DNA of 38,457 bases, from positions 1 to 38,457 of the forward strand of contig NZ_JABKAV010000033.1 in NCBI RefSeq assembly GCF_013377905.1. Direction: 5' to 3'. Positions within the stretch are counted from its first letter, which is position 1, and each line of letters starts with the position of its first letter. A model generated the notes under the pieces. It saw only the letters and a list, made by a program, of their open reading frames with translations, had not been told where the DNA came from and searched no databases. Below are positions 16,842 through 24,892 of this stretch, one piece after another. The position numbers and the translations under genes are program-made. Origin of the DNA: Hymenobacter terrestris (lineage in GTDB: Bacteria > Bacteroidota > Bacteroidia > Cytophagales > Hymenobacteraceae).

Positions 16842-18428
16842 TTAGTCTACCACGTCCCAGAAAATCTTCATGAACTGGTCAGTGTCTTTCGGTACGTTAG
16901 CCTGGTTCGTGCTTATTTCACTCTGAGGATAAATCAGACGTACTGCACGTTTAGTGGCAACGCGCAACGAAAGGGGGATGTTAGGCAACCCCGTACGACG
17001 ATAGTCATCCCAGGCCTCAGTGCTGGCCACAGTGTTTTCAGCCAAGTACTTCTGGTAGATAATTACCTGCTGACGACCCAGGGTCCCATTGATAGGCGCG
17101 AGCTTATAGTTAACCAGCGGGTTGGTCAGGTTGGTACTGATGTAGGTGTTGTACTGGCTGATACCAGGCGTAGCGGCTGAAGCAGCTGCCAGCGTGGTAG
17201 GGGCGGTTCCGGCAGCGCGGTAGGTGAACAGGAACGACGCCTTGATGCCGTCGTTGAAGTCAGCCTCGGCAGACGTAGCACCACCAGTGAACAAACCACG
17301 CGAATGGGCCTCAGCCTTCGAGAAGTGGTGCTCAGCTAGTAGCATCAGCACGGTAGGCGCATTGCCACCGCGCAGGAATGTACCGCCCTGCAGGAAGCGC
17401 GAGCCAACCGTTGAGTTCGTAGATACGAAAGTAGGCGGGCTGGGCTGGCCCAAAATACCACCCACATAGGCCGGATTATTTTCACGCTTACCTACCCGGT
17501 AGAGCTCCGTGATCCGGGGATCTTTGTTGCTTTCGTACTGGTCGATAACGTACTGCGTCGGAATGACGAAGCTGTACTCGTTGGTAGCATTGATAGCACC
17601 AACGGCGAAACCGTAGCGGTTGTAGAAGGGATTCTGCTGACCCGAGTTGGACGCATAGCCCGGCTGGGCGACAACATCGGCCGTGATGAAGCCCGTGGTG
17701 CCGGCAGAAGCCTGCAGCGTGGCCATCTCGGTGGCAACATAGGTATTGAGCGCGGCATCATTGGTTTGCGACTCGCGCAGCAGGATGCGCAGGCGCAGGC
17801 TGTTAGCGAACTGCTTCCACTTCGTCATGTTGCCCTGGAAGACAATGTCTTCAGCGCCTACCTTACGACCGGCAGTAGCGGCATCGATGTCGGTTAGTGC
17901 GCCTTTCAGCTGCACCACGAAATCCTTGTAGATATCTGCGGCTTTGTCGTAGGTCGGCGTCGTATTGGCCGCTCCTTGCAGCGCCTGGCTGTACGGAATG
18001 TCGCCGTACTGATCGACCAGCAGCAAGAAGTTATACACCTTCATGATGCGGGCAATGGCCGCATGATTGGGGAAGCCTTGAGCCGTACCGTTTTCCTGAA
18101 TGATGTTGTAGTCAGTCAGGTTGTCGTAGGTATTGCTGAACAGGCCCTGGTAGTAAATGTTGGTGTAGTTGTAGGTCTGCTCCTCGTTGAAGCCGCTTAC
18201 CGTGCCCGATTTGGTCCAGTGGCCTACTGCGAAGCTCGAGTACGTGTTGTAGTTGGTCGGGCCACCATGGTAGTTGGCAGCCGTAGTAGCCAGCGCCGAG
18301 GCCAGCATGGCATCCGGGGTTACCGAAATGGCTTGGTTGGGGTTGTCGTTGATATCCAGGAACGACTCGCAACCAGTTGCACCCGTCGTGAGGACGGCCG
18401 CAAGTAGCAACTTAGCAAATGATTTCAT
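16842..18428 (-). CDS. SusD/RagB-family outer-membrane lipoprotein
   Basis: A 528-residue cell-surface nutrient-binding lipoprotein, the lid of a SusCD uptake complex. The signal peptide MKSFAKLLLAAVLTTGATGC ends in a lipobox with Cys20 as the lipidated residue, followed by ESFLDINDNPNQ, typical of the SusD_2-like subgroup. The TPR-like helical framework continues with FLLLVDQYGDIPYSQALQG around 135-153, and the C-terminal part ends WDDYRRTGLPNIPLSLR and beyond, as in this subgroup. The gene starts 12 bases after the susC stop on the same strand. No glycoside hydrolase, peptidase or regulator is adjacent, so the substrate cannot be read from context. Confidence 0.94.
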   Translation of the reverse strand: MKSFAKLLLAAVLTTGATGCESFLDINDNPNQAISVTPDAMLASALATTAANYHGGPTNYNTYSSFAVGHWTKSGTVSGFNEEQTYNYTNIYYQGLFSNTYDNLTDYNIIQENGTAQGFPNHAAIARIMKVYNFLLLVDQYGDIPYSQALQGAANTTPTYDKAADIYKDFVVQLKGALTDIDAATAGRKVGAEDIVFQGNMTKWKQFANSLRLRILLRESQTNDAALNTYVATEMATLQASAGTTGFITADVVAQPGYASNSGQQNPFYNRYGFAVGAINATNEYSFVIPTQYVIDQYESNKDPRITELYRVGKRENNPAYVGGILGQPSPPTFVSTNSTVGSRFLQGGTFLRGGNAPTVLMLLAEHHFSKAEAHSRGLFTGGATSAEADFNDGIKASFLFTYRAAGTAPTTLAAASAATPGISQYNTYISTNLTNPLVNYKLAPINGTLGRQQVIIYQKYLAENTVASTEAWDDYRRTGLPNIPLSLRVATKRAVRLIYPQSEISTNQANVPKDTDQFMKIFWDVVD

Positions 18429-18440
18429 CAGGCGGTATAA

Positions 18441-21400
18441 TTAAAGAGTTACGTTAAGGGTAACCCCGTAGAATTTGGTAGGAGGCGTCTGCAGGAAGCT
18501 GTTGATACCAATTGCGTTGCTGCCATTGGCGGCGCCGCTAAACTCGGGGTCGGTATAGATGTTCTCCTCCGGTACCCAAGTGAAGATGTTCCGGCCGAAA
18601 ACGTTTACCGAAGCACCCTTGATGGCGCCAAACTTAGACGTAATGGAAGCGGGCAAAGTGTAGCCCAGCGATACCTCACGAATCTTAAAGAATTTACCCG
18701 ACGTTACGTAGTTCTCCGCAACCGAACGGTTCCAGTTCGGCGTGTTGGCCCAGAATTCCGAACCACCTGGCGTCAGCCCCTCCGTGTTGGGCACGTAGGT
18801 CACGTTGCCGCTGGCATCGGTTTGTGGAATTGCCGAGTTGGGGTATACGAAATCCATACGGCCGTACTCTGCACTGCGCTGACCGGCACCCGTGAAGTCG
18901 AGGTTTTCGCCGATCGTGTTGTATACTACGTAGCCCGTGCGGAGTTCTGCCTGGCCAGACAGGGTCAGGCCCTTGTAATTGATATTCGTGTTGAAGCCGT
19001 AGCGGTACTTAGCCTGGGTGTTACCGAACAGCTTGGTGTCGGTAGCCTTCAGCGGGAAGTAGCGGATTTCTTTGGTAGTAGGGTCTTGGGTAGTGCCCAT
19101 CTTCACGCGGCCATCGTCCGTGCGCTGGTAGTAAGAACCCTGCAGCATGGGGAAGGGCTGGCCTACTACAGCCACCAGATCAGCGTTGGCGCTGGTCCGG
19201 CCGCTGCCGCCCAGCGTGAGCTGGGTCAGGCCCGTAGGCAGCGAAATCACTTCATTGTTGTTGTAGTTGAAGTTACCACCTACCGTTACGGTCAGACCGT
19301 TGTCGTTCCGAACAGGCGTGATGTTCAGGTCAGCTTCTACACCCTGGTTCTGCACTTCACCGGCGTTGAGTAGCAAGCCGCCATAACCGGTTGCAGCCGA
19401 AATGCTGGTGTTCACTGTCTGGTTGTTACTCTTCTGCGAGTAGTAGGTTACCCCACCACCGATGCGACGCTGCAGGAAGCTGAGTTCAACACCCGTCTCA
19501 AACGAACGGGTTTCCTCCGGCTTCAGGCCGGGCTGTACCAGTCCGCCGTTGGCAGTGAAGGAGGCCAAGTTGCCGAAGGGGAAGCCCGAGCCCAGCGAGT
19601 ACGTAGAAGCCAGCGAGTAAGCACCACCCGTCTGGTAAGCGCCGAAGCTACCGCCGCCCAAGTTCACTTGGCTAACCTTGGTCAGACCGGCACGCAACTT
19701 ACCGTAGTCGATAAACGACACGTCTTTCAGGGCCGGAATGGCGTTGGTGAAGATGAACGACACATCGACGCCTGGGTAGAAGAAACTGCGGTTGGCAGGG
19801 TCCAGAATGGAGATATTGTCGTTACGGCCCGAGCCGTGCACGTACAGGTAGTCTTTGTATCCCAGCGTCAGGTCAGCATAGAACGCGTACACGCGGGTAC
19901 GAGCCATGGCATCAGCCCCCGAAAGGTTGCCAATCCGGTTGCTCAGGTTAAACTGATCCGGCACAGCTAGGGCAGTCGAGGCCACATAGTTATAGCGACT
20001 GTCGAGCTGCTGCACGTTGTTACCTACGATAGCCTGTACGCTGACGTCGCCGAAGGTTTTATCCATGGTAGCGAACAGGTCGGAGTTGAGGCGGGTCAGT
20101 TCGCTGCTCAGGTCCTGCACGAAGCCTGGGTAGCTGCCAATCTGCTTAGGCGAGCCGGGAGCCAGCGAGAACTGGTTCTGGGTAGCAAAGCTACGCTGAC
20201 CAGTGCTGGTCGTACCCAGGCGGTAGTTCAGCTTCAACCAGTCCAGTACCTTGTAGCTCAGGTCGATGTTGCCTTGTACCGTGTTCCGACGGTCCTTGGT
20301 GCGGTTGGCATCGAGGATGAAATACGGGTTGTAGTAGTAGGCGTTGTAGTAACCGAAGTTCGGCTCGGCGAACGGGTTGTTGCGGTAGTCTTTGTACGAG
20401 GTGAGGGGGGCCATCACCGTGGTATTGAACACGTTCCAGTACACCGACGTGTTCTGGTCCTGGTTCGAGGTCACGTCGGCTACCTGCTGCGAGTAGGATA
20501 CGTTGAACCCGACGTTCAAGCGGCCAATCTCACGCGATGCGTTGAAACGGAAGCTGTTGCGGTCGAACTTGTCCTTAGGGATGATACCATTGTTGCGCAC
20601 GTTCTGGAAGGACGTGAAAAATTTGGTCTTCTCATCGCCACCCGAGAACGAAACGCCGTTCTGCATCTGGTAGCCCGTATCGAAGAACTTACGCTTCTCA
20701 TCCGGCCGCGCTTCGTACGTAAGCATCTGTACACTTCCATCGGCCAAAGGCTGACCAAACGGGCGGATAGAACCATCAAAACGGGGGCCGTACTGCTGGT
20801 TCTCGAAACCCTGGTACTGATAGTGGTAGTCAGAGTCGACGTTGTTGTCCGGATCGAACGCTGGCAGGCCCGAGTTGGTGAAATAGTCGGGAGAACCCGG
20901 ACCGAACTCCTCCTGAAACTCGGGTAGGAAGGAAATCGATTCGAACTGCGAGGTGTGCGAGAAATTCACCCGCGGGGTAGTGCTACCCTTCTTGGTAGAA
21001 ATGATCAGGGCACCGTTAGAAGCCTGCGAGCCGTACAAAGCGGCAGCGTTAGCACCCTTCAGGATATCAATCGAAGCCACGTCATCGGGGTTCAGCGCGC
21101 CCAGTACATCGTTGGTGGAAATCACACCGTCGATTACAATCAGGGCTTCGTTGTTACCCGTCAGCGAACGGCTACCACGCAGGGTTACGCGGGGGCTGGG
21201 GTTTACTCCGTTGTTGAGGGTTGAGATCTGCAGACCCGATACCTTACCGGCCAGACCGTTGGCTACGTTAGTTACGCGGGCCTGAGTCAGTTCCTTAGTA
21301 TCGAGCGTAGCGGTGGCATAACCAACCTGCTGCTGCTGGCGCTGAATGCCGAGAGCACCGGTGATTACAACCTCACCCAACTGCTTGGAATCGGTCGAAA

Positions 21401-21686
21401 GGCCAATATCGATGCTGGAAGCCGTGCCAATAGGGCGGTCAACGGCAACGAATCCAATGGAGGAGAAGGTAAGCGCAGTTGCAGAAGCAGGGGCGCTAAT
21501 GGTATAGGAACCGTCGGCGTTGGTAGAAACGCCAATCGTGGTACCCTTAACCAGCACCGTTACCCCGGGAAGACCCTGGCCGGAAGCGCGGTCGGTGACC
21601 CGCCCGGAGATTTGCCGGTTCTGAGCGGCCGCCTGCTGCAACAGGACGGGCGCGAGCAGAGCCGCAGTTAATAAAATTTTCCGCAT
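18441..21686 (-). CDS. SusC/RagA-family TonB-dependent outer-membrane transporter
   Basis: A 1081-residue beta-barrel importer, driven by TonB from the inner membrane. The signal peptide is at about 1-21 (cleavage after AAA). An N-terminal carboxypeptidase-regulatory-like domain (ISGRVTDRASGQGLPGVTVL, then GSYTISAP) spans about 25-100. The SusC-type motif GEVVITGALG at about 103-112 leads into the plug domain, with LRGSRSLTGNNEALIVIDGV and IDILKGANAAALYGSQASNG. The rest is barrel, ending in aromatic-rich strands with a final L. It is the first gene of the susC-susD pair. A 25-base palindrome lies upstream of its start. The transported compound is unknown. Confidence 0.96.
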   Translation of the reverse strand: MRKILLTAALLAPVLLQQAAAQNRQISGRVTDRASGQGLPGVTVLVKGTTIGVSTNADGSYTISAPASATALTFSSIGFVAVDRPIGTASSIDIGLSTDSKQLGEVVITGALGIQRQQQQVGYATATLDTKELTQARVTNVANGLAGKVSGLQISTLNNGVNPSPRVTLRGSRSLTGNNEALIVIDGVISTNDVLGALNPDDVASIDILKGANAAALYGSQASNGALIISTKKGSTTPRVNFSHTSQFESISFLPEFQEEFGPGSPDYFTNSGLPAFDPDNNVDSDYHYQYQGFENQQYGPRFDGSIRPFGQPLADGSVQMLTYEARPDEKRKFFDTGYQMQNGVSFSGGDEKTKFFTSFQNVRNNGIIPKDKFDRNSFRFNASREIGRLNVGFNVSYSQQVADVTSNQDQNTSVYWNVFNTTVMAPLTSYKDYRNNPFAEPNFGYYNAYYYNPYFILDANRTKDRRNTVQGNIDLSYKVLDWLKLNYRLGTTSTGQRSFATQNQFSLAPGSPKQIGSYPGFVQDLSSELTRLNSDLFATMDKTFGDVSVQAIVGNNVQQLDSRYNYVASTALAVPDQFNLSNRIGNLSGADAMARTRVYAFYADLTLGYKDYLYVHGSGRNDNISILDPANRSFFYPGVDVSFIFTNAIPALKDVSFIDYGKLRAGLTKVSQVNLGGGSFGAYQTGGAYSLASTYSLGSGFPFGNLASFTANGGLVQPGLKPEETRSFETGVELSFLQRRIGGGVTYYSQKSNNQTVNTSISAATGYGGLLLNAGEVQNQGVEADLNITPVRNDNGLTVTVGGNFNYNNNEVISLPTGLTQLTLGGSGRTSANADLVAVVGQPFPMLQGSYYQRTDDGRVKMGTTQDPTTKEIRYFPLKATDTKLFGNTQAKYRYGFNTNINYKGLTLSGQAELRTGYVVYNTIGENLDFTGAGQRSAEYGRMDFVYPNSAIPQTDASGNVTYVPNTEGLTPGGSEFWANTPNWNRSVAENYVTSGKFFKIREVSLGYTLPASITSKFGAIKGASVNVFGRNIFTWVPEENIYTDPEFSGAANGSNAIGINSFLQTPPTKFYGVTLNVTL

Positions 21687-21790
21687 GTGAGTGAAAAAAG
21701 TTTGGTGGATTTGGAAAGGGTGGCAAAGTGAGCTGTACTACTAAATATTAAAAAAGCAGCCAACACTCATCTTTCGGTTAAAAGTAAGCA

Positions 21791-21815
21791 ACTGCAATAA
21801 CATTTATTGCAGTTA
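21791..21815. promoter_or_regulatory. 25-base palindrome in the susC upstream region
   Basis: Arms AACTGCAATAA (21791-21801) and TTATTGCAGTT (21805-21815) are perfect reverse complements around a three-base centre. It lies about 105-129 bases before the susC start in the AT-rich 229-base spacer (21687-21915), with no T run after it. A regulator operator is the likelier reading; a GH3-gene terminator is the alternative. No perfect TAnnTTTG was found; the closest, TCACTTTG near 21725, is imperfect. Confidence 0.5.
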
Positions 21816-21915
21816 GTGTAAAATAAGCCAGGCTGTTGTTTGTCCTTACATTAAAATTCTATTAAAAATTATATCATTATATCCATAAAATTCAATCACG
21901 TACCATTCATCGGGG

Positions 21916-23409
21916 TTAATAACCGGTTAGTCCCCGTGCCAACGTCCGGTCGTTACTTAGGCGAGGCACTTTGTTCTGGCCTCCCAGCTTGCCTAAAGAC
22001 TTCATATACATCTGAAAAGCCCCGGGCGATAGTGCAGTTAGCTGCAGGGCAGCCAGAATATTACCCGTGCGCAAGTCGTTGTAGTAGGAGTTTCGCTGCT
22101 GCAGGCCGGCATCGAGCGCGGCAGCAAAGGCCGCTGGGTTGTGCGGGTGGCGGGCAAACTCAATCAGCCACTCGTGGCGCGAGGGCGTGGCCGGGTCGTT
22201 GCTGACCAGTGGGGCCACGGTGAATTCAATTACCTCGACCTCGGGGTGCGCCGACAGCGCCGCACGCAGGCTCTGCTCCACTTCCTCGCCGATAACATGT
22301 TCGCCGAAGGCCGATAGGAAGTGCTTGATGCGGCCCGTTACGACCACCCTAAACGGGTAGCGGCTCACGAAGCGCACGGTGTCGCCGAGGCTGTAGCCCC
22401 ACAGGCCGGCGTTGCTGGTGAGCACTACGGCGTACTGCTGGTCGAGCTCGACTTCGGCCAGCGTGAGGCGGGGTGGGTTGGGCTCGAAAAACCGCTCGGC
22501 GGGCACAAACTCGTAGAAAATGCCCGCGTCGAGCAACAGTAGCAGGCCGGGATTACCGGGCTCATCCTGGAATGCCAAGAATCCTTCGGAAGCCGGGAAT
22601 AGCTCCAGGCTATCGACGGGCCGGCCAATGGTTTCGAAGAGCTTGCGGCGGTAGGGCTCGAAATTGACGCCGCCGTACACGAATAGGTCGAAGTCGGGGA
22701 AGACCTCCCCTACCGGCCGGCCGGTGCGGGCTACTATGCGGTCAAAATACATCTGTACCCAGGGCGGAATGCCCGAAATGAGCGTCATCGGGGCGGGCAG
22801 CGTTTCGTCCACAATTCGCTCCAGCTTCTGCTCCCAATCCTCGATGCAGTTCGTGTGGTAGCTGGGCAGCTGGTTGCGGCGCAGGTAGGCCGGCACATGA
22901 TGGTTGACGATGCCTGACAGCCGGCCGACGTGAATACCGTTAAGCGTTTCCAGCTCCGGCGAGCCCGACAGAAACATCAGCTTGCCATCGAGGAAACGGC
23001 TTTTGCCAGTGCGCTGCACGTAATGTAGTAGCGCGTCGCGGGCCCCATTGAGGTGGTTGGGGATACTGTCGCGGGTGAGCGGGATGTACTTGGCGCCACT
23101 GGTGGTGCCACTGGTTTTGGCCAGGTACAGCGGCCGGCCGGGCCAGAGCACGTCGGCCTCGCCGGTTTTCATGCGCTCGAACCACGGCAGTAGCCCCTCG
23201 TAGTCGCGGACGGGCACACGGGCGGCCAAATCGGTGGCGGTGCGGGCGCCGGCCAGGTCGTGCGCCTGGCCGAAGGCGGTGCGGGCGCCCTTAGCCAGCA
23301 AGTCGCGCAGCACCCGCTGCTGGGTGCCAATGGGGTCGTGGTGCCAGCGGGCATACTGGCGGACGATGTAAGCGGCCAGCGGCCGGCTCAAAGTGGCTTT
23401 CAGACCCAT
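21916..23409 (-). CDS. GH3 auxin-responsive-promoter family adenylating enzyme
   Basis: A 497-residue member of the GH3 family of acyl-acid amido synthetases (named after plant Gretchen Hagen 3, not a glycoside hydrolase). The family activates a carboxylic acid as an acyl-AMP and passes it to an amine or thiol. The phosphate-binding motif KTSGTTSGAKYIPLT is at 98-112; the central FVYGGVNFEPYRRKLF and LELFPASEGFLAFQ motifs and the later LWGYSLGDTVRFVSRYPFRV are also typical. Length is usual for bacterial forms. A perfect -7 element lies about 50 bases upstream. The bacterial substrates are not known. It is divergent from osmC. Confidence 0.9.
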   Translation of the reverse strand: MGLKATLSRPLAAYIVRQYARWHHDPIGTQQRVLRDLLAKGARTAFGQAHDLAGARTATDLAARVPVRDYEGLLPWFERMKTGEADVLWPGRPLYLAKTSGTTSGAKYIPLTRDSIPNHLNGARDALLHYVQRTGKSRFLDGKLMFLSGSPELETLNGIHVGRLSGIVNHHVPAYLRRNQLPSYHTNCIEDWEQKLERIVDETLPAPMTLISGIPPWVQMYFDRIVARTGRPVGEVFPDFDLFVYGGVNFEPYRRKLFETIGRPVDSLELFPASEGFLAFQDEPGNPGLLLLLDAGIFYEFVPAERFFEPNPPRLTLAEVELDQQYAVVLTSNAGLWGYSLGDTVRFVSRYPFRVVVTGRIKHFLSAFGEHVIGEEVEQSLRAALSAHPEVEVIEFTVAPLVSNDPATPSRHEWLIEFARHPHNPAAFAAALDAGLQQRNSYYNDLRTGNILAALQLTALSPGAFQMYMKSLGKLGGQNKVPRLSNDRTLARGLTGY

Positions 23410-23457
23410 TGGATAGACTTAAACAGAAAAATTACAGTGTACTGTGCGGCAGTCATC

Positions 23458-23465
23458 CAAAGATA
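23458..23465 (-). promoter_or_regulatory. Putative -7 element of the GH3-family gene
   Basis: On the minus strand the bases read TATCTTTG, a perfect TAnnTTTG. The predicted start near 23453 gives a leader of about 43 bases. A small palindrome ACAGT-GT-ACTGT lies in that leader at 23434-23445 and could be an operator. Confidence 0.5.
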
Positions 23466-23574
23466 CCTTTCGCACCTATATATAATAGGAGTAGCCGGCA
23501 CCGTCCATCCTTTCGCCCCCGGCCCGCGTATGGGGAGCTACTGATTTCATACTTCAGCTTTCAAACCCACAACT

Positions 23575-24003
23575 ATGACCAACCAACGAGGCACTGCCGT
23601 CTGGAACGGCGACATTAAAGGTAGCGGCGAAATTTCGACCCAAAGCGGCACCGTACAGGCCCCCTACTCTACCGGCGCCCGCTTCGAGGGCGAGAAGGGC
23701 ACTAATCCCGAAGAACTTATCGGGGCTGCCCACGCTGGCTGCTTCACCATGTTCTTGACCAGTATTCTCACCAAGGACGGCAAGCAGGTAAAGCAAATCA
23801 AAACTGAGTCGAAGGTCACGCTCGATACGTCGGGCGAAGTGCCGAAAGTCGTGAAAATTGCGCTCAGCACCGAGGGCGAGGTGGAAGGCCTCTCGCCCGA
23901 AGAATTTCAGCAGTATGCCGAGAAGGCCAAGGAAAACTGCCCTATGTCGCAGCTCCTGAAGGCCGTACCCGAAATGGAGCTGGCTTCGGCGAAGCTGAAA
24001 TAG
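23575..24003 (+). CDS. osmC: OsmC/Ohr-family peroxidase
   Basis: A 142-residue thiol peroxidase that reduces organic hydroperoxides in the cytoplasm. Both reactive cysteines are present: Cys56 in AAHAGCFTMF and Cys122 in KENCPMSQLLKA. Arg36 and Glu47, which fit the conserved activating residues, are in GARFEGEKGTNPEELIG. The sequence is of the OsmC rather than the Ohr subtype (N-terminal WNGDIKGSGEISTQSG). Length is normal. A strong terminator follows the stop, and beyond it is a decayed paralogue fragment. The gene is divergent from the GH3-family gene. Confidence 0.94.
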   Translation: MTNQRGTAVWNGDIKGSGEISTQSGTVQAPYSTGARFEGEKGTNPEELIGAAHAGCFTMFLTSILTKDGKQVKQIKTESKVTLDTSGEVPKVVKIALSTEGEVEGLSPEEFQQYAEKAKENCPMSQLLKAVPEMELASAKLK

Positions 24004-24013
24004 GCGGTACCGG

Positions 24014-24055
24014 CCGGCGCGGCAGGCTACCCGGCCGGCCGCGCCGGTTTTTTTT
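24014..24055 (+). terminator. Rho-independent terminator of osmC
   Basis: Arms 24014-24023 (CCGGCGCGGC) and 24038-24047 (GCCGCGCCGG) are perfect ten-base complements, followed by eight Ts at 24048-24055. Confidence 0.92.
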
Positions 24056-24064
24056 GGCTCTCGA

Positions 24065-24241
24065 GTGGTTGGCATCGGCCTGAGCACTGAAGCCGAAGTG
24101 GCTGGCCTGATACCGGAAGAGTTTCAGCAGTACGCCGAAAACGCCAAGGAAAACTCTCCTATTGCGCAGTTGCTCAAGGGCGGCCTCAATTTGCAGCTGG
24201 TGGTAGCCCGGCTAAAACAGGTCCCAAAGTCGGGCAACTAA
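24065..24241 (+). pseudogene. Decayed 3' fragment of a second osmC-like gene
   Basis: An uninterrupted 58-codon stretch (GTG at 24065 to TAA at 24239-24241) encodes VVGIGLSTEAEVAGLIPEEF and onward. Aligned by eye to residues 92-142 of the intact osmC just upstream it matches at 33 of 51 positions. The 5' part, including the first catalytic cysteine, is missing, and the second cysteine is serine (KENSP for KENCP). It begins nine bases after the osmC terminator T run, with no promoter or ATG. It is most simply the remains of a tandem duplication, old enough to have diverged by a third. Whether it is still translated is unknown. Confidence 0.85.
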
Positions 24242-24289
24242 AAACAACTTCTTACTTTTAGGGCTTCCTTCGGCTCTCTTCCGCCCCCT

Positions 24290-24763
24290 ATGCACCCCAA
24301 CTCTACCCGCGTCCGTCTCCGGCCCGCCAATACGCAACGGATTCCCTTCTGGGGCCAGCTCTTTTTGGGCCTGATGTGGGTGGCCTACACGATTTCACTG
24401 ATTATAACCGACGCGGGGGCCACCGACATGTATTTTCTGCACTACGTGTTCCTAGTCTTTAGCCTCGTGTATCTGGGCTACGTGCTGGTCCATAACGCGC
24501 CTATTTTCGGCACTCAGAGCTACCTGGAGTTCACGCCGGGCTACATTGTGCATAAGGAAGGACTGTTTAAGGCCAAGCAGGCTTTTGCCGCTGAGAGCAT
24601 CCAGGCACTCGACTTGGGGGGCCAGCAACTGCGCCTGCGCTTGGCCGATGGCAACTCACACGCCCTGAGCCTGCGCCAGGTGCGGGGCCTCAAACGCCGC
24701 CGCCTCATGCGCGACCAGGTGCAGGCTTTCGCCACTAGGCACAACATTCCGTTGAAAGATTAA
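24290..24763 (+). CDS. Two-TM membrane protein of unknown function
   Basis: A 157-residue protein with two membrane segments (about 20-40 and 47-67). It is followed by a soluble part with beta-strand-rich pattern (YLEFTPGYIVHKEGLFKAKQ, LRLRLADGNSHALSLRQVRG), reminiscent of small bacterial PH-like membrane proteins, though the match is only by pattern. A basic stretch KRRRLMRD follows near the C-terminus. A -7-like TACTTTTA at 24253-24260 suggests its own promoter with a leader of about 25 bases. No domain is recognised with certainty. A hairpin terminator follows. Confidence 0.7.
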   Translation: MHPNSTRVRLRPANTQRIPFWGQLFLGLMWVAYTISLIITDAGATDMYFLHYVFLVFSLVYLGYVLVHNAPIFGTQSYLEFTPGYIVHKEGLFKAKQAFAAESIQALDLGGQQLRLRLADGNSHALSLRQVRGLKRRRLMRDQVQAFATRHNIPLKD

Positions 24764-24783
24764 GCTGTTAGCTGAAAAAACGC

Positions 24784-24819
24784 AGAAGGCCCCGCACTCG
24801 ATTGAGTAAGGGGCCTTCT
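24784..24819. terminator. Hairpin terminator between the two-TM gene and dnaA
   Basis: Arms AGAAGGCCCC (24784-24793) and GGGGCCTTCT (24810-24819) are perfect, with an inner ACTC/GAGT stem, followed by TTGTTGG. It lies between convergent genes. It is itself flanked by an 11-base inverted repeat (AAGCTGTTAGC 24762-24772; GCTAACAGCTT 24874-24884), giving a nested structure. Confidence 0.85.
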
Positions 24820-24892
24820 TTGTTGGTGCTATCCGGACCTTTCTGAACGAGAGCTAATAGCTAGCAGTTCTCGGCTAACAGCTTGAAAAAGA

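Noticed and set aside
18822..20927. Several long plus-strand ORFs opposite susC
   Set aside because: They are shadows caused by low stop-codon frequency in G+C-rich DNA; the minus-strand SusC frame has full family motifs.
16842..23409. A complete polysaccharide utilisation locus including a GH3 glycoside hydrolase
   Set aside because: The GH3 here is the auxin-responsive amido-synthetase family, not glycoside hydrolase family 3. No carbohydrate-active enzyme or regulator accompanies SusCD.
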